Shown here in pieces: positions 60,174-64,000 of a stretch of DNA of 64,000 nucleotides (its first letter is position 1; each line of letters begins with the position of its first letter). The translations under genes and the position numbers were made by a program. Source of the stretch: Aliidiomarina indica (GTDB lineage: Bacteria; Pseudomonadota; Gammaproteobacteria; Enterobacterales; Alteromonadaceae); the NCBI RefSeq assembly GCF_015354615.1, contig NZ_JACAVQ010000007.1, forward strand, positions 60,513 through 124,512. The letters run 5' to 3'. The notes under the pieces are model-generated. The model was not told where the DNA came from, did no database searches, and saw only the letters and a list, made by a program, of their open reading frames with translations.

Positions 60174-60188
60174 CCGGTTGAGTATCCT
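60160..60188 (+). promoter_or_regulatory. Putative alpha operon promoter
   Basis: TTGCAT, 17-base spacer, TATCCT. The -35 lies in the second copy of the 23-bp duplication. Leader of about 40 bases to rpsM. Confidence 0.5.
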
Positions 60189-60234
60189 AACGGGCTTTTC
60201 AACTGGTGCCCATTAAACTATAGGAGATATGTTA

Positions 60235-60591
60235 GTGGCCCGTATAGCTGGCATTAACGTCCCTGACAACAAGCATGCAGTTATTGCATTGACATCGATC
60301 TTCGGTATCGGTCTGACTCGCTCAAAAGCGATTTTGGCTGCCGTTGGTATCGCTGAAGATACAAAACTAAGCACTTTGTCAGAGGAACAAATCGACGTAA
60401 TTCGTGATGCGGTTGCAAAATACTCGGTAGAGGGTGACCTGCGTCGTGAAGTATCAATGAACATTAAGCGTCTGATGGATCTCGGTTGTTACCGTGGTCT
60501 CCGTCATCGTCGCAGCTTACCTCTTCGTGGTCAGCGCACTAAAACTAATGCGCGCACCCGTAAAGGTCCGCGTAAACCGATTCGTAAGTAA
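60235..60591 (+). CDS. rpsM: 30S ribosomal protein S13
   Basis: 118 residues from GTG 60235 ([19 protein letters not shown]), the E. coli start and length; an ATG six bases upstream is too close to the TAGGAG site. Head protein contacting the P-site tRNA and L5. In E. coli, S4 represses the alpha operon at this leader. Confidence 0.98.
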   Translation: MARIAGINVPDNKHAVIALTSIFGIGLTRSKAILAAVGIAEDTKLSTLSEEQIDVIRDAVAKYSVEGDLRREVSMNIKRLMDLGCYRGLRHRRSLPLRGQRTKTNARTRKGPRKPIRK

Positions 60592-60603
60592 GGAGAAGCG
60601 ATC

Positions 60604-60993
60604 ATGGCTAAAACACCTACTCGCGCTCGGAAACGCGTTAAAAAGCAAGTGACCGACGGCATGGCGCATATCCATGCGTCTTTCAACAACACGATCGTGA
60701 CAATCACCGATCGCCAGGGCAACGCATTGTCTTGGGCTACTGCTGGTGGCTCAGGGTTCCGTGGCTCGCGTAAATCAACTCCGTTTGCTGCTCAGGTAGC
60801 TGCAGAGCGCGCAGGCGAAATGGCGAAGGAATATGGTCTGAAAAATTTGGAAGTGTTCGTGAAAGGACCAGGTCCAGGTCGTGAATCTTCGATTCGTGCC
60901 TTGAATGCGGTCGGTTACAAAATCACAAACATCACCGATGTGACTCCTATTCCTCACAACGGTTGTCGTCCGCCTAAGAAACGTCGCGTTTAA
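60604..60993 (+). CDS. rpsK: 30S ribosomal protein S11
   Basis: 129 residues, platform protein next to the mRNA exit. [20 protein letters not shown] and [18 protein letters not shown] end are diagnostic. Confidence 0.99.
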   Translation: MAKTPTRARKRVKKQVTDGMAHIHASFNNTIVTITDRQGNALSWATAGGSGFRGSRKSTPFAAQVAAERAGEMAKEYGLKNLEVFVKGPGPGRESSIRALNAVGYKITNITDVTPIPHNGCRPPKKRRV

Positions 60994-61023
60994 TTGGCGT
61001 GAAACGATAGTTGGAGAAAGAAC

Positions 61024-61644
61024 ATGGCTAGATATTTGGGTCCAAAACTCAAACTGAGTCGTCGCGAAGGCACCGACCTCTTTCTAAAGAGCGGCGTACG
61101 TGCAATCGACTCAAAATGTAAGTTGGAGAATGCACCTGGTCAGCACGGCGCGCGTCGCGGTCGTTTGTCTGATTACGGTCTCCAGTTGCGCGAAAAGCAA
61201 AAAGTTCGTCGTATTTTCGGCGTGCTCGAAAAGCAATTCCGTAACTACTATAAAGAAGCTGCGCGAATTAAAGGCAACACCGGTGAGAACCTGCTGCAAT
61301 TACTCGAGGCGCGCCTCGATAACGTAGTATACCGGATGGGCTTTGCGTCAACTCGTGCTGAAGCGCGTCAGTTGGTAAGCCACAAAGCGATCGTTGTAAA
61401 TGGTCGTGTTGTGAACATTCCATCGTTTCAGGTGAAGCCTGAAGACGTGGTCAGCGTTCGCGAAAAAGCTAAGAAGCAAGCACGAATTGGTGCTGCGCTT
61501 GAGCTTGCAGAGCAGCGTGAAAAACCGACTTGGGTAGAAGTAGATACTAAAGAAATGTCTGGTATCTTCAAACGTCTACCAGAGCGGACTGACCTGTCTG
61601 CAGACATTAACGAACAGTTGATCGTAGAGCTTTACTCTAAGTAA
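61024..61644 (+). CDS. rpsD: 30S ribosomal protein S4
   Basis: 206 residues, primary binder of the 16S 5' domain and, in E. coli, the translational repressor of its operon. The S4 RNA-binding fold is at about 95-155 ([20 protein letters not shown]). The N-terminus lacks a zinc-binding cysteine cluster (single Cys in [14 protein letters not shown]). Confidence 0.99.
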   Translation: MARYLGPKLKLSRREGTDLFLKSGVRAIDSKCKLENAPGQHGARRGRLSDYGLQLREKQKVRRIFGVLEKQFRNYYKEAARIKGNTGENLLQLLEARLDNVVYRMGFASTRAEARQLVSHKAIVVNGRVVNIPSFQVKPEDVVSVREKAKKQARIGAALELAEQREKPTWVEVDTKEMSGIFKRLPERTDLSADINEQLIVELYSK

Positions 61645-61669
61645 GGCCTCAGCATAAAGAGAGGACACA

Positions 61670-62659
61670 ATGCAGGGTTCTGTAACCGAATTTCTGAAAC
61701 CGCGACTCGTTGATATCGAGCAAGTGAGCACCAACCGCGCAAAGGTAACTTTGGAGCCGTTGGAGCGCGGTTTCGGTCATACGCTGGGTAATGCACTGCG
61801 TCGTATCCTTCTCTCTTCAATGCCAGGATGTGCGGTAACTGAAGTAGAGATTGACGGCGTACAGCATGAATACAGCACGAAAGAGGGTGTGCAGGAAGAC
61901 ATCATCGAGATCCTGCTCAACCTAAAAGGTCTGGCTGTCAAACTGAACGGCAAAGACGAAGCTACGTTGACTTTGAGCAAGTCAGGCGTAGGTCCTGTAA
62001 CTGCAGCCGATATCACCACTGATGGTGATGTTGAAATCTGCAATCCGGACCACCTGATTTGTACGTTGACCGGTGACATTGATTTTTCAATGCGCATCAA
62101 AGTTGAACGCGGTCGTGGTTACGTCCCTGCAAACGTTCGTCAGCAGAATGAAGAAGAAGGTCGTTCGATTGGACGTCTTTTGGTCGATGCTTCATTTAGT
62201 CCGGTTGAGCGTATTGCCTACAATGTCGATGCGGCACGTGTAGAGCAACGTACTGACTTGGATAAACTGGTTATCGATATGGAAACCAATGGTACTATCG
62301 AGCCAGAAGAAGCAATTCGTCGAGCGGCAACAATTTTGGCTGAACAGCTAGAAGCCTTCGTTGAATTGCGTGATGTAAGCGAACCAGAAGAGAAAGAAGA
62401 GAAACCGGAATTTGATCCGATTCTCCTGCGTCCAGTAGATGATCTGGAGCTGACTGTCCGGTCTGCAAACTGTCTGAAAGCAGAAGCGATTCAGTATATT
62501 GGCGATCTGGTTCAGCGCACTGAGGTGGAGCTTTTGAAGACTCCTAACCTTGGTAAGAAATCGCTGACTGAAATCAAGGATGTACTTGCGTCACGTGGAT
62601 TGTCTCTGGGCATGCGTCTTGAGAACTGGCCACCAGCAAGTTTGATGGATAACGACTAA
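61670..62659 (+). CDS. rpoA: RNA polymerase alpha subunit
   Basis: 329 residues as in E. coli. The N-terminal domain dimerises and scaffolds beta and beta' ([20 protein letters not shown]); after an acidic linker ([12 protein letters not shown]) the C-terminal domain binds UP elements and activators ([39 protein letters not shown]). Co-transcribed with rpsM-rpsK-rpsD-rplQ. Confidence 0.99.
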   Translation: MQGSVTEFLKPRLVDIEQVSTNRAKVTLEPLERGFGHTLGNALRRILLSSMPGCAVTEVEIDGVQHEYSTKEGVQEDIIEILLNLKGLAVKLNGKDEATLTLSKSGVGPVTAADITTDGDVEICNPDHLICTLTGDIDFSMRIKVERGRGYVPANVRQQNEEEGRSIGRLLVDASFSPVERIAYNVDAARVEQRTDLDKLVIDMETNGTIEPEEAIRRAATILAEQLEAFVELRDVSEPEEKEEKPEFDPILLRPVDDLELTVRSANCLKAEAIQYIGDLVQRTEVELLKTPNLGKKSLTEIKDVLASRGLSLGMRLENWPPASLMDND

Positions 62660-62711
62660 GGACGCCGATTAAGGTCGCCTAGGTAGAAGATTTACTGAGA
62701 AGGGTATTGGT

Positions 62712-63110
62712 ATGCGCCATCGTAAGAGTGGTCGTCAACTTAACCGAAACAGCAGCCATCGTCAGGCTATGTTCCGTAACATGGCTAGCTCATTGGTTCG
62801 TCACGAAGTGATCAAAACCACTGTGCCAAAAGCGAAAGAGCTGCGCCGAGTAATTGAACCTTTAATTACTTTGGCAAAAGAAGATAGTGTTGCAAACCGC
62901 CGTTTGGCCTTTGCACGCACTCGCGATAAAGAAGTTGTAGGTAAGCTTTTCAACGAGCTAGGCCCACGTTTTTCAGAGCGTCCAGGTGGTTACACCCGGA
63001 TTCTGAAATGTGGTTACCGCGCTGGTGATAACGCCCCTATGGCATTTATCGAGTTGGTTGACCGACCTGTAACTGAAGAAGTTGTAGAAGAAGCGGCTGC
63101 TGAAGAGTAA
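62712..63110 (+). CDS. rplQ: 50S ribosomal protein L17
   Basis: 132 residues, [20 protein letters not shown] start, RKVEPLIT-like [14 protein letters not shown] block and an acidic tail ([11 protein letters not shown]). Tunnel-exit protein, last gene of the alpha operon. Confidence 0.98.
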   Translation: MRHRKSGRQLNRNSSHRQAMFRNMASSLVRHEVIKTTVPKAKELRRVIEPLITLAKEDSVANRRLAFARTRDKEVVGKLFNELGPRFSERPGGYTRILKCGYRAGDNAPMAFIELVDRPVTEEVVEEAAAEE

Positions 63111-63133
63111 GCACTTGGTTCCAACACTTAATA

Positions 63134-63163
63134 AAAACGGAGTCTTTTAGGCTCCGTTTTTTT
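63134..63163 (+). terminator. Alpha operon terminator
   Basis: AAAACGGAG pairs with CTCCGTTTT around a 9-base loop, followed by TTT. Confidence 0.9.
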
Positions 63164-63269
63164 ATGTTTAATTGCTTGTGACAAGTAAGATAGCTTTTTA
63201 TAGTGTCGTTCTTTCCTCGGTAATGAGCGTAAGTACCGGAACGACGACATAGTATGGGAGACGAATGAA

Positions 63270-63755
63270 ATGCCAAGCTTTGATATTGTTTCTGAGATAG
63301 ATAAAGTTGAGCTGCGCAATGCGGTGGATAATGCGAGCCGTGAGTTAAGTACTCGGTTCGACTTTCGTGGGGTTGAGTCAGAGATTGAGCTTAAGGACTT
63401 AACGGTTACCCTGAAAACGGAATCAGATTTCCAAGCACGTCAGTTGCTGGAGATATTACGTAACCAGTGTACGAAGCGCGGCATATCGTTAGCAGGTGCT
63501 GATATTGAAGATACACCTGTTCACAGCGGCAAAACGTTTTCTTTTCATGTTGTATTTAAGCAAGGCATCGATCAAGCCGTCGCAAAACAGATAACCAAAC
63601 TCATAAAAGAGAGCAAGGTGAAGGTACAGACATCCATTCAGGGTGAGAAAGTGCGGGTTACCGGTAAGAAACGTGATGACTTGCAAATGACCATCGCCTT
63701 GTTAAAAGACTCCGATATAGAGTTACCCCTGCAATTTGAGAATTTCCGCGACTAA
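63270..63755 (+). CDS. yajQ: YajQ-family nucleotide-binding protein
   Basis: 161 residues, two ferredoxin-like domains. [28 protein letters not shown] and the C-terminal FENFRD are diagnostic. E. coli YajQ binds tRNA/nucleotides in vitro and the Xanthomonas and Pseudomonas homologues bind c-di-GMP and affect transcription; the role here is not known. Own promoter expected in the 159-base gap after rplQ. Confidence 0.96.
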   Translation: MPSFDIVSEIDKVELRNAVDNASRELSTRFDFRGVESEIELKDLTVTLKTESDFQARQLLEILRNQCTKRGISLAGADIEDTPVHSGKTFSFHVVFKQGIDQAVAKQITKLIKESKVKVQTSIQGEKVRVTGKKRDDLQMTIALLKDSDIELPLQFENFRD

Positions 63756-63860
63756 CTATTGGTGAAATGTTAAAAAACTGTGATATTTCGTTAATTTAGA
63801 GGGTTTTCTAAGCGTTTCGAACAGAAAGTGAGCGATCGGTGTTTTTTTTGAAAAAAGATC
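63756..63860 (+). promoter_or_regulatory. AT-rich region upstream of rrn P1
   Basis: Runs of A and T (GTTAAAAAACTG, GTTTTTTTTG) directly before the rrn P1 -35. This is where an UP element and Fis sites would lie in an rRNA promoter; individual Fis sites were not resolved. Confidence 0.5.
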
Positions 63861-63888
63861 TTGATCGCACTCATTCGATCCTTATAAT
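63861..63888 (+). promoter_or_regulatory. rRNA operon promoter P1
   Basis: TTGATC, 16-base spacer, perfect TATAAT, followed by GCGCCTCC, the GC-rich discriminator of enterobacterial rrn P1 promoters that makes them sensitive to ppGpp and initiating NTP. Transcription should start near 63897. Confidence 0.85.
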
Positions 63889-63975
63889 GCGCCTCCGTTG
63901 TCAGGGAGAACTTGGCAGCCTGAAATCAAGAAGTAGCGCAAGATTGCGCGGGATCAAATAAAGATCCAAAGCTGC

Positions 63976-64000
63976 TTGACTTCGCCTAAGGGTCGCGTAG
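63976..64000 (+). promoter_or_regulatory. rRNA operon promoter P2 (cut by window end)
   Basis: TTGACT about 115 bases after the P1 -35, with the -10 expected at or just past the window end (TAG at 63998). The spacing to P1 matches the tandem P1-P2 layout of rrn operons. Confidence 0.6.

Overview
The window is chromosomal DNA from a gammaproteobacterium, most likely a marine Alteromonadales of the Idiomarina type. That taxonomic guess is an inference: gene order and protein sequences follow the Escherichia coli pattern closely (ygiF-glnE, tolC/nudF-yqiB-parE-parC-plsC, valS-holC-pepA/lptF-lptG, rnr-rlmB, rpsF-priB-rpsR-rplI-dnaB-alr, zur/dusA, S10-spc-alpha ribosomal operons), with several losses (no CHAD domain on YgiF, no cpdA/yqiA before parE, no DNA-binding domain on PutA).

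Layout. 1-24.3 kb is core metabolism, envelope and chromosome maintenance: the tail of a small membrane protein, putA, ygiF-glnE, lpxL, tolC, nudF-yqiB, parE, parC, plsC-rraB, valS-holC-pepA, lptF-lptG and an RDD membrane protein. A tRNA-Leu(CAA) at 24.4 kb marks the left edge of an accessory stretch that runs to about 35.5 kb. This stretch holds stress-type genes (a general stress protein 26-like flavin/PNPOx protein, two PRC-barrel proteins, two Crp/Fnr regulators, an Lmo0937-type miniature membrane protein, a DUF885 lipoprotein), and at least four decayed gene fragments: an AhpD-like centre, an acetyl-CoA hydrolase/transferase 5' end, a GGDEF 3' end and an AhpD-like/carboxymuconolactone decarboxylase 3' end. 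Its most striking gene (26531-28618) encodes a multi-span membrane domain, an amicyanin-like type-1 copper domain and a C-terminal beta-propeller in one chain, behind a near-consensus FNR/Anr box.

35.6-47.6 kb returns to core genes: rnr-rlmB, the rpsF-priB-rpsR-rplI operon, dnaB-alr, zur and dusA (divergent), a small secreted protein, an M19 dipeptidase and a DUF6445 protein. 47.7-63.1 kb is the S10, spc and alpha ribosomal block: 26 ribosomal proteins plus secY and rpoA. It is interrupted exactly at the S10/spc junction by a coiled-coil outer-membrane porin gene with its own flanking terminators. yajQ follows, and the window stops inside the P1/P2 promoter region of what should be an rRNA operon.

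For the ribosomal and housekeeping genes the calls are near certain. The accessory stretch is where function is least known. No insertion sequence, phage gene or CRISPR array was seen.
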